Below, one piece after another: positions 52,765 to 64,000 of a stretch of DNA of 64,000 nucleotides. The notes beneath the pieces are model-generated. The model did not search any database. It worked only from the letters and a program-made list of their open reading frames with translations, and was not told where the DNA came from. The translations under genes were made by a program, and so were the position numbers. Origin of the DNA: Luteimonas sp. MC1750 (GTDB lineage Bacteria > Pseudomonadota > Gammaproteobacteria > Xanthomonadales > Xanthomonadaceae); contig NZ_CP067113.1 in NCBI RefSeq assembly GCF_016615955.1, positions 1,488,001-1,552,000 of the forward strand, read 5' to 3'. Each line of letters begins with the position of its first letter. The first letter of the stretch is position 1.

Positions 52765-53793
52765 ATGGGGGCAAGGTTGCGTGCATGGCTGTGGCTGGCG
52801 GCTCTGGGGCTCGCGTGCGGGCTCCTGCCGATGTCGCCGGCGTTGGCCGCCGACCCCTGTCCGCTGCTGCGGGCGCAGCAGTCCGCGCCCGATGCCGCCA
52901 CGCGCATCGCCGCGGCGGCCTGCGAGGAGCACCAGGCCTGGCATCGCCCCTTCATCGACGTCGACGGACGCCTGGCCGGCTCGGTGGTGCGCGAGGCGGA
53001 GTCGGCGCTGCTCGCCAACGGCCAGCCGGCGTGGCAGCGCGTCGCCGATTACTGGCGCGGCAGTGGCCTGCTGGGTCAGGTCATGCAGCGGACGGGCGCC
53101 GTGGACTGCGCCAGCACCGCGGCGCCGCAGTCGGCGCCGGGGTGCCGGAGCTTCATCCTCGACACGCCCTGGTCGGCGGCCTTCGTCTCGTGGGTGATGC
53201 GTCGCGCCGCGCTGCCGGGATTCGGCGCCTCCGCAAGCCACGTCGACTATGTCCGCGCGGCCTATCGCGATCCCGAGTCCAGCGCCTACCGCATCGCCGA
53301 CCCGCGCGCAGGCCGGCCTTCGCGCGGCGACCTGCTCTGCTATGTGCGCGTTCCCGGACGGAACTTCGGCTTCGGCGGCCTGGCGACCCTGCTCAGCAGC
53401 GAAGGCGGCGGCCTTGGCATGCACTGCGACGTCGTGGTCGGAGCGGGCGAGGGCGGCGACCGCACGGCGCGCCTGGTCGGCGGCAACGTGCTCGATGGCG
53501 TGACCATGCGCCTGCTGCCGCTGACGGCGGGTGGCCACTTCGCGGACCTGCCGACCCGCCTCGAGAGCGGCGCCGCCTGCAGTCCCGACGCGCCGGCCGC
53601 CTGCAGTGCCAACCGACAGGACTGGGCGGCGCTGCTGCAGCTGCGCCCGCAGGCCGAACTCGCGCGCCTGGCACCGCCACCGCCGCTGCAGGGGCCGGCG
53701 GCGGCGCCCGTCTCGCCCCAGTGCTGCGTCCACTGCGTCGTCGGTTCGGGCGTGCCGCGCTGTCCTGCCGGGGCGCTGCCGCAAGGTCGCTGA
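52765..53793 (+). CDS. DUF2272-type secreted protein
   Basis: A 342-residue exported protein. The signal peptide ends near SPALAAD (about residue 29). The central region PWSAAFVSWVMRRAALPGFG, HVDYVRAAYRD, GRPSRGDLLCYVR, MHCDVVVG and RLVGGNVLDGVTMRLLPL has the order of DUF2272, a family with a CHAP/NlpC-like pattern (possible Cys/His hydrolase), though its activity is unproven to my knowledge. Several Cys residues (about ten) suggest disulfides; a CCVHC cluster lies near the C-terminus. Start ATG 52765 has AAGGAG six bases upstream. It is alone between moeB and folD. Confidence 0.75.
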   Translation: MGARLRAWLWLAALGLACGLLPMSPALAADPCPLLRAQQSAPDAATRIAAAACEEHQAWHRPFIDVDGRLAGSVVREAESALLANGQPAWQRVADYWRGSGLLGQVMQRTGAVDCASTAAPQSAPGCRSFILDTPWSAAFVSWVMRRAALPGFGASASHVDYVRAAYRDPESSAYRIADPRAGRPSRGDLLCYVRVPGRNFGFGGLATLLSSEGGGLGMHCDVVVGAGEGGDRTARLVGGNVLDGVTMRLLPLTAGGHFADLPTRLESGAACSPDAPAACSANRQDWAALLQLRPQAELARLAPPPPLQGPAAAPVSPQCCVHCVVGSGVPRCPAGALPQGR

Positions 53794-53874
53794 GCGTCCG
53801 CGTTGGCGCGGCGGTTCGCATGCCGCGGCCGCGATCGGCGACAATGCCGCGTTCCCGCGCACGATCAGGCAGGC

Positions 53875-54780
53875 ATGTCCGAGACCCCATCCACGGCCCG
53901 CATCCTCGATGGCAAGGGCATTGCCGACCAGCTGCTGGATTCGCTCCGCGTCCGCGTCGAGGCGCGCGTCGCCGCCGGCCACGCGCCGCCCGGGCTGGCG
54001 GTGGTCCTGGTCGGTGACAATCCCGCGTCGCGCTCGTACGTGCGCAACAAGCGCCGCGCGGCCGGCATCGTCGGCATCCGCGCGCTGGATTTCGACCTGC
54101 CCGAGGGCACCTCGGAAGCCGAGCTGCTGGCGCTCATCGACCGGCTCAACGCCGATCCCGGGGTGCACGGCATCCTGGTGCAGCTCCCGCTGCCCGGGAT
54201 TCCCGACGCCACCCGCCTGATCCACCGCATCGACCCGCGCAAGGACGTCGACGGCTTCCACCCGGAGAACGTCGGCCACCTGGCGCTGCGCCAGTTCGGC
54301 CTGCGTCCCTGCACGCCGCGCGGCATCACCACGCTGCTGGCCTGGACCGATCGCCCGGTGCGCGGCCAGAGCGCGACGATTGTCGGGGTCAGCAACCACG
54401 TCGGCCGGCCGATGGTGCTGGAGCTGATGATCGCCGGCTGCACGGTGACCGCCTGCCACAAGTTCACGCCGCCGGAGGTGCTGCGGCGCCACGTTGGCGA
54501 AGCCGACATCCTGGTCGTCGCCGTGGGCATCCCGGGGATGATTCCGGGCGACTGGATCAAGCCCGGCGCGGTGGTGATCGACGTCGGCATCAACCGCCTC
54601 GACGATGGCCGACTGGTGGGCGATGTGCAGTTCACCGAAGCGGCCCGGCGGGCGAGCTGGATCACCCCGGTGCCGGGCGGGGTGGGGCCGATGACCGTGG
54701 CCACGCTGATGGAGAACACGCTGGAGGCCGCCGACGCCCTGGACGGCGACGCCCTGGACGGCGACGCCGCCGCAGGCTGA
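53875..54780 (+). CDS. folD: Methylenetetrahydrofolate dehydrogenase/cyclohydrolase
   Basis: A 301-residue bifunctional enzyme interconverting 5,10-methylene-, methenyl- and 10-formyl-tetrahydrofolate. Motifs are [16 protein letters not shown] (with the catalytic Tyr and Lys), [28 protein letters not shown], the NADP loop [15 protein letters not shown] and [16 protein letters not shown]. The C-terminus carries an extra short repeat ([11 protein letters not shown]), likely slippage of a 15-bp unit and harmless. The ATG at 53875 is preceded by AGGCAGG. It sits before guaB, so folate C1 and purine genes are adjacent. Confidence 0.95.
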   Translation: MSETPSTARILDGKGIADQLLDSLRVRVEARVAAGHAPPGLAVVLVGDNPASRSYVRNKRRAAGIVGIRALDFDLPEGTSEAELLALIDRLNADPGVHGILVQLPLPGIPDATRLIHRIDPRKDVDGFHPENVGHLALRQFGLRPCTPRGITTLLAWTDRPVRGQSATIVGVSNHVGRPMVLELMIAGCTVTACHKFTPPEVLRRHVGEADILVVAVGIPGMIPGDWIKPGAVVIDVGINRLDDGRLVGDVQFTEAARRASWITPVPGGVGPMTVATLMENTLEAADALDGDALDGDAAAG

Positions 54781-56322
<1,542 letters not shown>

Positions 56323-56324
56323 CC

Positions 56325-56551
56325 GTGGCGCGCCGTCGTCCATCGCATTCGAGCTCGCCCGCGCGGCGCATCCTGCTGCGCGGCATCGCGGTCGCGCTGC
56401 TGGTGGCGATCGCGCTGTACGGCTACACCTTCTACCGCGGCTGGCAGCTGCGCGATTCCTGCACCGGCAACGGCGGCGAGTGGAACGCGGAGCTCGAGCA
56501 GTGCACCTTCCGCCTGGCGCTGCCCGAGCAGTCGCCCCCCGAATCCACGCC

Positions 56552-56555
<4 letters not shown>
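56325..56555 (+). CDS. Small single-span membrane protein between guaB and guaA
   Basis: A 76-residue protein starting at GTG 56325. The N-terminus is strongly basic ([20 protein letters not shown]), followed by one membrane helix (about residues 18-36). Outside are two cysteines (C46, C60) that may pair, and a Pro-rich tail. I do not recognise a family. It starts 2 bp after guaB and its stop overlaps the guaA ATG (ATGA), so it is translated as part of the operon. The positive-inside rule puts the tail in the periplasm. Coupling to GMP synthesis may be incidental. Confidence 0.72.
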
Positions 56556-58135
<1,580 letters not shown>

Positions 58136-58278
58136 CGCGTGCTGCTAGACTCCCGCCTGCCACGGCAGGACGCCCTTGCAGGACCTGACCGGGTACTTCC
58201 GCTGGTGATCGGACGGAAGTGACGGCGGCGCCGGCCATCCAGCCGGCGTCCATGGGTGCTCCGGGGAGGGAGAGACCG

Positions 58279-58782
58279 ATGGTCGTGAGACTGCTTGTGC
58301 TTGTCGTGTTGGCGGCCGTGGCCGTTGTCGCCTGGGATACCGGCTGGAGGATCGACGAGTCGCACGTGCACCGCTATTACCAGGGGCAGGTGGACGCGAT
58401 CCGCAATTTCGACCATGAGTCGATGTGCAAGGACATTGCCGGCGATTTCAGCCTGGAGGCCACGTCGTATGTCGACGGCCAGCGGACGGAGGAGGCGGCG
58501 TTCGACGGTGAAAGCACCTGTCGGATGACCCGGGAGATGCTCGACGGGATGCGCCGCCTGAGCAGCCAGAGCCGAGGCCTGCTGACCTTCGACGTCAACG
58601 TGGACGTGCGCTCCATCCGCATCGAGCCCGGCCGCCGCAAGGCGACCGTGGAAAGCATCACCACGGTGAAGATGGGCGATGTCCTGGTCAGCCGGAGCCG
58701 CGGCACCGAGCGCCTGTCACGCTCGGTGTGGCGCGTGCGCAGCCACGGCGGCGAGGGCCAGACCTGGACGTACCTGTTCTGA
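58279..58782 (+). CDS. Uncharacterised membrane-anchored or secreted protein
   Basis: A 167-residue protein with an N-terminal hydrophobic helix (about residues 4-22, RLLVLVVLAAVAVVAWDTGW), then a soluble alpha/beta region: HVHRYYQGQVDAIRNFDHES, MCKDIAGDFSLEATSYVDGQ and a strand-rich end (FDVNVDVRSIRIEPGRRKAT). The overall shape recalls NTF2-like folds, but this is only an impression. Two cysteines (residues 50 and 81) may pair. The start at 58279 follows GGGAGGGAGAGACC, a strong ribosome site. The 143-bp leader before it contains three small hairpins. The function is unknown. Confidence 0.68.
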   Translation: MVVRLLVLVVLAAVAVVAWDTGWRIDESHVHRYYQGQVDAIRNFDHESMCKDIAGDFSLEATSYVDGQRTEEAAFDGESTCRMTREMLDGMRRLSSQSRGLLTFDVNVDVRSIRIEPGRRKATVESITTVKMGDVLVSRSRGTERLSRSVWRVRSHGGEGQTWTYLF

Positions 58783-58801
58783 GTGGACCGCGCGGCGGCC
58801 C

Positions 58802-59557
58802 TCAGAACGCCCAGGTCAGCAGCAACGCCGCGCGGCCGTCGGCCAGCCGCGAGTCGCCGACCGATTCCGCCAGCAGTTCGCTGTAGCCGGACGTGTCGCT
58901 GTACTGCAGCCTGGCGTTGACGGGGCCGAAGTCGCGGCCGAGCGAGACCAGCCAGTCGCTGTAGCTGTCGCCGACCGCGTCATCGAGGTCGTAGTGGCCG
59001 GCCTGCGCGCCCAGGGTGAAGCCGCTGTCACCCAGCGGCAGGTCGGCGCCGGCGTACCAGTACCAGCCCTTGCCGCCGAGGTTGAAGATGTCCGGCGAGT
59101 AGGCGCTGCCGACGTACCAGGTCTCGACGAAGGTCAGCCTGGCCTGGACTTCGGTGTAGTCGATGTCGTAGTCGGCGCCGTTGTGGCCGGGGTAGGCGAT
59201 GCGCGAGACGAACACGTCGAGCTCCGTGCTCTCGCCCAGCGCGCCGTCGCCCAGCGCGCCGGCCCAGCCGATGTAGGTCTCGAGCTCGTAGTCGATGCCG
59301 TCGTCCGGGTCGCCGAAGTCGACGGTCGAGGCGAATGCGCCGGCGTAGAAGCCGCTTTCGTGCCCGATCGAGCCCTCCAGCTGCAGCGCCGGGTCCCCCA
59401 TGGTCTGGGACACGCCGCGCCAGACATAGTCGCTGGCTACGATGGCCTCGCCGCCGAAGGTCCAGGCCGGATCGCCTGCGCCGTCCTGGGCCAGCGCGGG
59501 CAGGGCGGCGAGGGCAAGCGCGGCGGTGAGCGCTGCGCGCAGGGGGAGCTTCGTCAT
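58802..59557 (-). CDS. TorF-family putative outer-membrane porin
   Basis: A 251-residue outer-membrane beta-barrel protein. The signal peptide ends at LPALAQD (about residue 23). Repeated amphipathic strands ending in aromatic residues are visible (IVASDYVWRGVSQTMGDPAL, SGFYAGAFASTVDFGD, YELETYIGWAG, YYWYAGADLPL-like turns), and the last residue is Phe (LLLTWAF), as barrels require. The start GEAIVASDYVWRGVSQT matches the TIGR02001/TorF family of unknown substrate. It is divergent from potF across 65 bp, so it may share control with the polyamine importer and provide its outer-membrane path. That link is inference. Confidence 0.85.
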   Translation of the reverse strand: MTKLPLRAALTAALALAALPALAQDGAGDPAWTFGGEAIVASDYVWRGVSQTMGDPALQLEGSIGHESGFYAGAFASTVDFGDPDDGIDYELETYIGWAGALGDGALGESTELDVFVSRIAYPGHNGADYDIDYTEVQARLTFVETWYVGSAYSPDIFNLGGKGWYWYAGADLPLGDSGFTLGAQAGHYDLDDAVGDSYSDWLVSLGRDFGPVNARLQYSDTSGYSELLAESVGDSRLADGRAALLLTWAF

Positions 59558-59622
59558 TGCGGGTCTCGTGGGGAAACCCGTCAATATATACTTCCACTGG
59601 CCACCCGTCCCGGAGAACTGCC
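59558..59622. promoter_or_regulatory. Divergent control region, porin and pot operon
   Basis: Sixty-five bases separate the porin and potF starts. The centre holds an AT-rich AATATATA (59583-59590), unusual in this GC-rich DNA. It offers a possible -10 to either strand (TATATA on plus, TATATT on minus). CGGAG lies seven bases before the potF GTG. Confidence 0.45.
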
Positions 59623-60768
59623 GTGTCCCTGCGCCTCGCCCCGCTTGCCTGCGCCCTGATCCTTGCCGCCTGCGGTGGCAGCCAGCCGGATGGCGGCGAC
59701 GCCGGGGCGGCGGGCGGCGCGGAGGAGAAGGTCCTCAACGTCTTCAACTGGTCGGACTATGTCGCCGAGGACACCATCGCCAACTTCGAGGCGGCCACCG
59801 GCATCCGGGTCAACTACGACGTCTACGCGGAGAACGAGACGCTCGAGACCAAGCTGACCGCGGGCGGGTCGGGCTACGACGTGGTCTTCCCCTCCGCGCG
59901 GCCGTTCGCACAGCGGCAGATCCGCGCGGGCCTGTTCGCGGAACTGGACGCGTCGAAGCTGCCCAACCGCCAGCACCTGGACCCGGCGATCATGCAGGGC
60001 CTGACCGACATCGATCCGGGCAACGCCCACGTCGTGCCCCACATGTGGGGAACCACCGGCCTGGGCGTCAACGTGGAGAAGGTCACTGCCGCGCTCGGGC
60101 CCGACGCGCCCCTGGACAGCTGGGCGCTGCTGTTCGATCCCGCGAACGCGGCCAGACTCGCGTCCTGCGGCATCCACGTGCTCGACGACGACCAGGAGGT
60201 CTTTGGTGCCGCCCTGATCTGGCTCGGCCGTGACCCCAATGCCGGCGCCGCCGACGAGATCGACGCGGTGAAGCAGGTCTACGCCGCCATCCGTCCGCAC
60301 ATCCGCACCTTCAACAACGCCGAGTACAAGGATGCGCTGGCCAACGGCGACGCCTGCCTGGTGATGGGCTACTCCGGCGACATCGGCCAGGCGCGCGACG
60401 TCGCCGGCGAGGCCGCCGAGGCCACCGGCAAGCCCACGCCCGACATCCGCTACGTCATCCCGAAGGAGGGTGCGATCCGCTGGATGGACGTGGTCGCGAT
60501 CCCGAAGGATGCGCGCCACCCGGGCAACGCCCACGCCTTCGTCGACTACCTGATGCAGCCCGAGGTGATCGCCGCGGTGACCGACCACGTCGCCTATGCG
60601 AATGCCAACCTGGCGGCCACGCCGCTGGTCGATCCGGCGATCGCCGCCGACGCCGGCGTCTATCCGCCGGACGACGTGCGCGCGCGCCTGGTCGATCCGG
60701 CGTCGCTGCCCGAGGACGTGCAGCGCCAGCGCGTGCGCGCCTGGACCACGATCAAGAGCGGCCGCTAG
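59623..60768 (+). CDS. potF: Polyamine ABC transporter substrate-binding lipoprotein, PotF-like
   Basis: A 381-residue periplasmic binding protein. It starts at GTG 59623 (CGGAG seven bases upstream). The signal ends LILAAC (C17), so it is a lipoprotein, unlike soluble E. coli PotF. The ligand pocket signature NWSDY (residues 42-46) follows the PotF putrescine pattern. YSGDIGQARD and AIRWMDVVAIPKDA parallel PotF segments that hold key acids; the first has Tyr where PotF has Trp. It therefore resembles PotF (putrescine) more than PotD (spermidine), but affinity must be measured. It is first in the potFGHI operon. Confidence 0.92.
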   Translation: MSLRLAPLACALILAACGGSQPDGGDAGAAGGAEEKVLNVFNWSDYVAEDTIANFEAATGIRVNYDVYAENETLETKLTAGGSGYDVVFPSARPFAQRQIRAGLFAELDASKLPNRQHLDPAIMQGLTDIDPGNAHVVPHMWGTTGLGVNVEKVTAALGPDAPLDSWALLFDPANAARLASCGIHVLDDDQEVFGAALIWLGRDPNAGAADEIDAVKQVYAAIRPHIRTFNNAEYKDALANGDACLVMGYSGDIGQARDVAGEAAEATGKPTPDIRYVIPKEGAIRWMDVVAIPKDARHPGNAHAFVDYLMQPEVIAAVTDHVAYANANLAATPLVDPAIAADAGVYPPDDVRARLVDPASLPEDVQRQRVRAWTTIKSGR

Positions 60769-60771
60769 GCG

Positions 60772-61929
60772 ATGCCGGCCCCCGCGCGGAGCGTCGCGTC
60801 CGAGCCCTGGCGTGACCCGGCGGCGCAGCCCTTCGTGCGCATCGAGGGGGTGACGAAGACCTTCGGCAAGGTCTACGCCTGCGACGACGTGACCCTGGAC
60901 ATCTACCGCGGCGAGTTCTTCGCCCTGCTGGGCGGCTCGGGCTCGGGCAAGAGCACGCTGCTGCGGATCCTGGCCGGGCTGGAGGCGCCGGACCAGGGGC
61001 GCATCCTGATCGACGGCCTGGACGTGACCGACCTGCCGCCCTACCAGCGGCCGGTGAACATGATGTTCCAGAACTACGCGCTGTTCCCGCACATGACGGT
61101 GGCGCAGAACATCGGCTTCGGGCTGCGCCAGGACCGGCTGCCCGCAAGCGAGATCCGCGACCGCGTGCAGGCGATGCTGGAGCTGGTGCGCATGCCGCAG
61201 CTGGCCAACCGCAAGCCGCACCAGCTGTCGGGCGGACAGCGCCAGCGCGTGGCGCTTGCGCGCGCGCTGGCCAAGCAACCCAAGCTGCTGCTGCTGGACG
61301 AGCCGCTGGGCGCGCTCGACCGGCGCCTGCGCGAGCACACCCAGTTCGAACTGGTGAACATCCAGGAGCGCGTCGGCACCACCTTCATCATGGTCACCCA
61401 CGACCAGGAGGAGGCGATGACGATGTCGTCGCGGATCGCGGTCATGGACACCGGCCGCATCGTCCAGGTGTCGACGCCGGCGGTGTTGTACGAGTACCCG
61501 GCCACGCGCTTCGTCGCCGAGTTCATCGGCGGCATCAACCTGTTCGAGGGTCGCGTGCTCGGGATGGACGAGGCCACGGGCCAGGCCCGCATCCAGTGCG
61601 ATGCGCTGGATGCCGAGCTGCTGGCCCGGCATACCGATCCGCTTCCCGAGGGCACGTCGGTCAGCGTGGCCGTGCGCCCGGAGAAGATCGACGTGCACGA
61701 GGCGCCGCCCCACCGCGGCACGGTCGCCACCGAGAACGTGGTGGTGGGCAAGGTGCGCGACATCGCCTACCTCGGCGACGTCTCGATCTACCAGGTCGAG
61801 ACCGAGGGCGGGGCGATCGTGCGCGTGCAGGAAACCCACGTCGCGCGCAGTTCGGAGCCGCACTACGACTGGGACGACACCCTCTGGCTCAGCTGGGAAG
61901 CGGCCAGCGCGGTGGTGCTGACGGCATGA
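60772..61929 (+). CDS. potG: Polyamine ABC transporter ATP-binding protein
   Basis: A 385-residue ABC ATPase of the PotA/PotG class. Walker A is GGSGSGKST, the signature LSGGQRQRVALARALA, Walker B LLLLDEPLGALD, and the switch His is in VTHDQEEAMTMSS. The C-terminal TOBE-like regulatory domain (about residues 275-385) contains VAVRPEKIDVHEA and RDIAYLGDVSIYQV. A 20-residue N-terminal extension precedes the first strand. It begins 3 bp after potF and overlaps potH by four bases. Confidence 0.95.
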   Translation: MPAPARSVASEPWRDPAAQPFVRIEGVTKTFGKVYACDDVTLDIYRGEFFALLGGSGSGKSTLLRILAGLEAPDQGRILIDGLDVTDLPPYQRPVNMMFQNYALFPHMTVAQNIGFGLRQDRLPASEIRDRVQAMLELVRMPQLANRKPHQLSGGQRQRVALARALAKQPKLLLLDEPLGALDRRLREHTQFELVNIQERVGTTFIMVTHDQEEAMTMSSRIAVMDTGRIVQVSTPAVLYEYPATRFVAEFIGGINLFEGRVLGMDEATGQARIQCDALDAELLARHTDPLPEGTSVSVAVRPEKIDVHEAPPHRGTVATENVVVGKVRDIAYLGDVSIYQVETEGGAIVRVQETHVARSSEPHYDWDDTLWLSWEAASAVVLTA

Positions 61930-62918
61930 ACACCGCGGGGCGCAATGCCGGCCTGTGGGACTTCTGGTTCGACGTGGTGCGCAACCTGTTCGGCTGGTTC
62001 CGGGCCGTGGGGCGCGAGTTCCGCACGCGGCGCGGACGCTTCCTGGTGACCGCGCTGCCGATGCTGTGGCTGGGCCTGTTCTTCCTGGTGCCGTTCCTGA
62101 TCGTGCTCAAGATCAGCTTCGCCCAGGCCGTGTTCGGCCAGGCGCCGCCCTATACCGCGCTGATCGAGCATGCCGCCGACGGCGCGGCATCGTTGCGGCT
62201 GCACACGTCCAACTACGCGATGCTGCTGTCCGACCCGCTGTACGTCGCGGCGTACCTGAAGTCGCTGCTGTTCGCCTCGGTGTCCACGGTGGCCTGCCTG
62301 CTGCTGGGCTACCCCATCGCCTACGGCATCGCGCGCGCCTCGCCGGTGAAGCGGCTGCTGCTGCTGGTGCTGGTGATCCTGCCGTTCTGGACCAGTTCGC
62401 TGCTGCGCACCTATGCGCTGATCGGGATCCTCAAGGCCAACGGGCTGCTGGCCCAGGCGCTGTGGGCCCTGGGACTGGCGGGGCCGGACTTCGCGCTGCT
62501 GCATACCGACACCGCGGTCTACATCGGCATCGTCTACAACTACCTGCCTTTCATGATCCTGCCGCTGACCGCCACGCTGATGCGGCTGGACTTCACGCTG
62601 CTGGAAGCGGCCGAGGACCTGGGCGCCAAGCCCTGGCAGGCCTTTGTCCGGGTGACCCTGCCGCTGTCGATGCCCGGCATCATCGCAGGCGCACTCCTGG
62701 TGTTCATTCCGGCGGTCGGCGAGTTCGTGATCCCCGACATCCTCGGCGGGCCGGATGCACTGACCATCGGGCGGGTGCTGTGGATCGAGTTCTTCACCAA
62801 TCGCGACTGGCCGCTGGCGGCCGCCGTCACGATCGCGATGCTGGTGCTGATCGTGCTGCCGACGCTGCTGTTCGAGTACGTCGAGAACCGTCGCGCCGAA
62901 CGCGAGGCGCAGGCATGA
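61926..62918 (+). CDS. potH: Polyamine ABC transporter permease PotH
   Basis: A 330-residue permease. An amphipathic cytoplasmic N-terminus (about residues 1-38) leads to six membrane helices. The ABC-coupling EAA loop is visible as LLEAAEDLGAKPWQAFVRVT, followed by LPLSMPGIIAGALLVFIPAVGEFVIPDILGG. These are the marks of PotB/PotH. It is linked by four-base ATGA overlaps to potG and potI, so subunit ratios can be balanced by coupled translation. Confidence 0.95.
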   Translation: MNTAGRNAGLWDFWFDVVRNLFGWFRAVGREFRTRRGRFLVTALPMLWLGLFFLVPFLIVLKISFAQAVFGQAPPYTALIEHAADGAASLRLHTSNYAMLLSDPLYVAAYLKSLLFASVSTVACLLLGYPIAYGIARASPVKRLLLLVLVILPFWTSSLLRTYALIGILKANGLLAQALWALGLAGPDFALLHTDTAVYIGIVYNYLPFMILPLTATLMRLDFTLLEAAEDLGAKPWQAFVRVTLPLSMPGIIAGALLVFIPAVGEFVIPDILGGPDALTIGRVLWIEFFTNRDWPLAAAVTIAMLVLIVLPTLLFEYVENRRAEREAQA

Positions 62919-63718
62919 GGCGCAATCCGACGTTCCTCTACACCGCGATGGCGCTGGGCTACGCCTTCCTCTACCTCCCGATCCTGTCGGTGGTGGTGTA
63001 TTCGTTCAACGCCTCGCGCGTGGCCACGGTGTGGGGGGGGTTCTCCACGCGCTGGTACGTCGCGCTCATGGAGAACCAGCAGCTGCTGGATGCGGTGCAG
63101 CGGAGCTTCCTGATCGCCGCGCTCACCGCCACCGCGGCGGTGTTCCTCGGCACCGCCTGCGGGCTTGCACTGTCGCGCTTCGGCAGGTTTCCGGGGCGTG
63201 GGCTGCTCAGCCTGATGAACTCGGCGCCGATGGTCATGCCCGACGTGATGATGGGCCTGTCCTCGCTGCTGCTGTTCGTCACCCTGCAGCAGGCCTTTGG
63301 CTGGCCCGACCGCGGCATGGTCACGATCACCCTGGCGCACATCACGCTGACCGCCTGCTACGTGACCGTGGTGGTGCGCTCGCGCATGGCCGGCATGGAC
63401 GACAGCCTGGAGGAGGCCGCCATGGACCTCGGGGCCCGGCCTTGGCGGGTCTTCTTCGTGATCACGCTGCCGCTGATCGCGCCGGCGCTGCTGGCCGGCT
63501 GGCTGCTCGCCTTCACCCTGTCGCTCGACGACCTGGTCATCGCCAGCTTCACCTCGGGCCCGGGCTCGAGCACGCTGCCGATGGTGGTGTATTCCAAGGT
63601 CAAGCTGGGCGTCACTCCGGAGATCAACGCCCTGGCGACGATCATCGTCGTGCTGGTGGCGGTGGGGGTGAGCATCGCCGGGATCCTGATGCACCGCAGG
63701 CGCGGCACCCCGGCCTGA
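62915..63718 (+). CDS. potI: Polyamine ABC transporter permease PotI
   Basis: A 267-residue permease, partner of PotH, with six helices. The EAA loop is SLEEAAMDLGARPWRVFFVI, then TLPLIAPALLAGWLLAFTLSLDDLVIASFTSGPGSSTLP, a PotC/PotI hallmark. The protein ends in a basic HRRRGTPA. It is the last gene of the operon. The 120 bp that follow hold no clear terminator, only a GGCCGCGGCC palindrome at 63719, before the next gene. Confidence 0.95.
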   Translation: MRRNPTFLYTAMALGYAFLYLPILSVVVYSFNASRVATVWGGFSTRWYVALMENQQLLDAVQRSFLIAALTATAAVFLGTACGLALSRFGRFPGRGLLSLMNSAPMVMPDVMMGLSSLLLFVTLQQAFGWPDRGMVTITLAHITLTACYVTVVVRSRMAGMDDSLEEAAMDLGARPWRVFFVITLPLIAPALLAGWLLAFTLSLDDLVIASFTSGPGSSTLPMVVYSKVKLGVTPEINALATIIVVLVAVGVSIAGILMHRRRGTPA

Positions 63719-63840
63719 GGCCGCGGCCTGGCGCTGGAATATCAATTCCGGCACATGTTCTCCTGCCTGCGCGGCACATCCAATCCCGTTAACGTTTCGT
63801 AATTTCACGACTCCCTTCAACGCTCGAAGTGGAGTCCCCC

Positions 63841-64000
63841 GTGACCACCCCGTCATTCCGCCACGCCCCCCGCCTGGTCTGCCTGCCCCTTTCGACCCTC
63901 GCCCTTGCGCTCGCGGCCTCCACCGCGGCGGCGCAGGAACCTCCCCGCGAGGAGGCCACCACGCTCGACCGGATCGAAGTCACCGGCACCCGCATCAAAC
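63841..64000 (+). CDS. TonB-dependent receptor, N-terminal fragment (cut by window end)
   Basis: Only the first 53 codons are present. The GTG at 63841 has GGAG six bases upstream. A signal peptide (about residues 11-31, ending STAAAQ) is followed by EPPREEATTLDRIEVTGTRI. The T-L-D-R-I-E-V-T-G-T-R-I segment is the usual TonB box plus start of the plug domain in xanthomonad TonB-dependent receptors. The substrate cannot be told. It could be a partner of the short TonB-like proteins elsewhere in the window, but nothing shows that. Confidence 0.82.
   Translation, partial: MTTPSFRHAPRLVCLPLSTLALALAASTAAAQEPPREEATTLDRIEVTGTRIK

Noticed and set aside
54736..54777. Short GACGCC-type repeat at the end of folD as a possible phase-variation tract
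   Set aside because: The unit is 15 bp, in frame, with only two copies, so length change would not shift the frame.

Overview
The window is one contiguous, strongly GC-rich piece of a gammaproteobacterial chromosome. Its protein content points to the Xanthomonadaceae/Lysobacteraceae (Luteimonas-, Lysobacter- or Xanthomonas-like): a PsrA-like regulator in front of fadN-fadA, a rhodanese-MoeB fusion, the long transmembrane repetitive protein beside nfuA, a TorF-type porin, a DUF2272 protein and a REP palindrome of the type common in pseudomonads and xanthomonads. It is almost entirely housekeeping DNA. I see no prophage, insertion sequence, CRISPR array or restriction/toxin island. The genus is inference.

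Layout. 1-5.8 kb: end of an FHA-domain membrane protein, msrP-msrQ (methionine sulfoxide repair), serC-aroA, and two short TonB-like proteins. 5.8-9.3 kb: serS, a LysR regulator, tRNA-Ser(UGA) and a GacA/UvrY-type response regulator. 9.3-17.8 kb: rne with a long 5' leader, rluC, phhB, nfuA, a TonB-like Pro-rich protein, and two small cytochromes c. 18-25.8 kb: an efflux adaptor and two RND pumps, closed by an inverted REP pair. 25.9-29.8 kb: minus-strand operon of a small secreted protein, aguA, aguB and a TraB-family protein, then rpmJ. 29.9-38.2 kb: cmk, rpsA, ihfB, lapA, lapB, a WbpL/WecA-like transferase, a WbpM-like dehydratase and galU, a translation block leading into envelope polysaccharide genes.

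38.3-39.6 kb: two uncharacterised exported proteins. 39.6-43.9 kb: psrA-like-fadN-fadA beta-oxidation operon with a visible operator. 44.1-50.9 kb: ndk, rlmN, pilF, rodZ, yfgM, bamB and der, the familiar gammaproteobacterial order but without ispG-hisS. 50.9-54.8 kb: mobA, rhodanese-moeB, a DUF2272 protein and folD. 54.9-58.8 kb: guaB, a small membrane protein, guaA and an unknown anchored protein. 58.8-63.7 kb: a TorF-type porin divergent from potF-potG-potH-potI (polyamine import). The window ends in the first codons of a TonB-dependent receptor.

How the parts connect. Polyamine metabolism appears twice: agmatine to putrescine through AguA/AguB, and uptake through PotFGHI with a possible porin partner. 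Molybdenum cofactor genes (mobA, moeB) and a molybdoenzyme (msrP) are both present. RodZ, PilF, BamB, YfgM, LapA/B and the WbpL/WbpM/GalU group serve envelope assembly.

I did not find a convincing wholly new system. The best leads are the asymmetric RND pair, the long TonB-like protein with an SxxxH membrane helix, the porin-Pot pairing, the structured repeat between ndk and rlmN, and several small exported proteins set inside well-known operons. All calls come from reading sequence and translations; no database search was run.
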